A stretch of 64,000 bases of DNA from NCBI GenBank assembly GCA_947492175.1, contig CANLMQ010000026.1, positions 1 through 64,000 of the forward strand. The letters run 5' to 3'. Shown here piece after piece: positions 63,657 to 64,000 of this stretch. Below the pieces are notes generated by a model, which did no database searches, was not told the DNA's origin, and saw nothing but the letters and a program-made list of their open reading frames with translations. The stretch is from an uncultured Draconibacterium sp. (GTDB taxonomy: Bacteria; Bacteroidota; Bacteroidia; Bacteroidales; Prolixibacteraceae). The position numbers and the translations under genes are program-made. Position 1 is the first letter of the stretch, and every line of letters starts with the position of its first letter.

Positions 63657-64000
63657 ATGGGATATCTTATTTTAAGCATACTTTCTTCCTCGATGATTTA
63701 TGTGGCGTTCCGAATTGCTAAAGATTACGATTGCAAACTTACCTCTTTAATTACCTATAATTACCTGGCCGCAACTATTTTGGGTGTCTTGTTTTTTCAC
63801 CCTTTCAAATCTGCTTCTTTTGAATACTCAGCCCACTGGCTTCCTTTCGGACTTTTACTGGGAGTATTATTTATTGCTATGTTTTTCCTTATTGGCAATT
63901 CGTCGCAAAAAGCAGGAATTACTGTTACCACACTTGCCAATAAGTTATCGTTGGTATTTCCGGTACTTTTTTCACTGTTCTATTTTAACGAAAAAATTTC
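63657..64000 (+). CDS. DMT/EamA-like membrane transporter, partial at the window edge
   Basis: The first 114 residues run off the end of the window. They contain four hydrophobic segments with short loops (MGYLILSILSSSMIYVAFRI, SLITYNYLAATILGVLFF, WLPFGLLLGVLFIAMFFLIG, LSLVFPVLFSLFYF). The second-half motif AGITVTTLANKLSLVFPV resembles the EamA/DMT drug-metabolite transporter fold. The start is the ATG at 63657, since the ATG at 63648 is in a closed frame. The substrate is unknown. It lies directly after the dnaA terminator. Confidence 0.7.
   Translation, partial: MGYLILSILSSSMIYVAFRIAKDYDCKLTSLITYNYLAATILGVLFFHPFKSASFEYSAHWLPFGLLLGVLFIAMFFLIGNSSQKAGITVTTLANKLSLVFPVLFSLFYFNEKI

Overview
The window reads as a chromosomal segment of an AT-rich Bacteroidota (Bacteroidetes), most likely an environmental member of the Marinilabiliales/Prolixibacteraceae type; the family-level placement is inference. 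The evidence is an ECF sigma/FecR/SusC/SusD cluster, Bacteroidetes-type promoters (TTTG near -33, TAnnTTTG near -7), start codons almost without Shine-Dalgarno (SD) sequences, a Bacteroidetes-style LptD and a DUF5916 protein. No phage, insertion sequence, CRISPR array, rRNA or tRNA was recognised.

Layout. 0.6-6.2 kb: small envelope/metabolic genes (NTF2-like protein, cytochrome c lipoprotein, guaC, rimO). 6.7-12.4 kb: a glycosyltransferase, a CmoA plus ICMT-like methyltransferase pair, a secreted M28 peptidase and an unknown protein. 12.6-18.6 kb: a giant secreted TPR protein with a 399-bp tandem repeat. 18.8-22.6 kb: nhaC and unknown genes. 22.8-27.9 kb: a hybrid histidine kinase, a sigma-54 activator, and a coiled-coil protein gene that appears to carry the matching sigma-54 promoter and tandem activator sites. 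28.1-34.8 kb: susD, susC, fecR and an ECF sigma gene. 35.1-45.6 kb: a lone E2-type acyltransferase, then a LacI-regulated sugar-acid cluster (SDR mannonate oxidoreductase, PfkB kinase, LarA-like nickel epimerase, Gfo/Idh/MocA enzyme, PdxB, Gnd) facing a zinc alcohol dehydrogenase. 46.5-50.4 kb: MATE and DUF5916 genes. 50.7-54.3 kb: a three-subunit acyl-CoA carboxylase. 54.6-55.6 kb: rpsF-rpsR-rplI. 56.1-61.9 kb: ridA, lptD, and an amidase and MCE protein that both end in SPOR-like domains. 62.2 kb: dnaA, then a partial transporter at the edge.

The most unusual signal lies in the 0.9-kb gene-free stretch at 45.6-46.5 kb. Twelve copies of a GCGAG-type motif sit at exactly 21-bp spacing, six on each strand, around one dyad centre at 46278. 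Next to it is a candidate structured RNA ending in a strong terminator. The second theme is the sugar-acid cluster, which suggests fructuronate to mannonate to gluconate to 6-phosphogluconate to ribulose 5-phosphate without dehydratase or aldolase genes in the window. Strong SD sequences before rpsR and rplI, in a genome otherwise nearly free of them, fit the autoregulation proposed for Bacteroidetes ribosomes.
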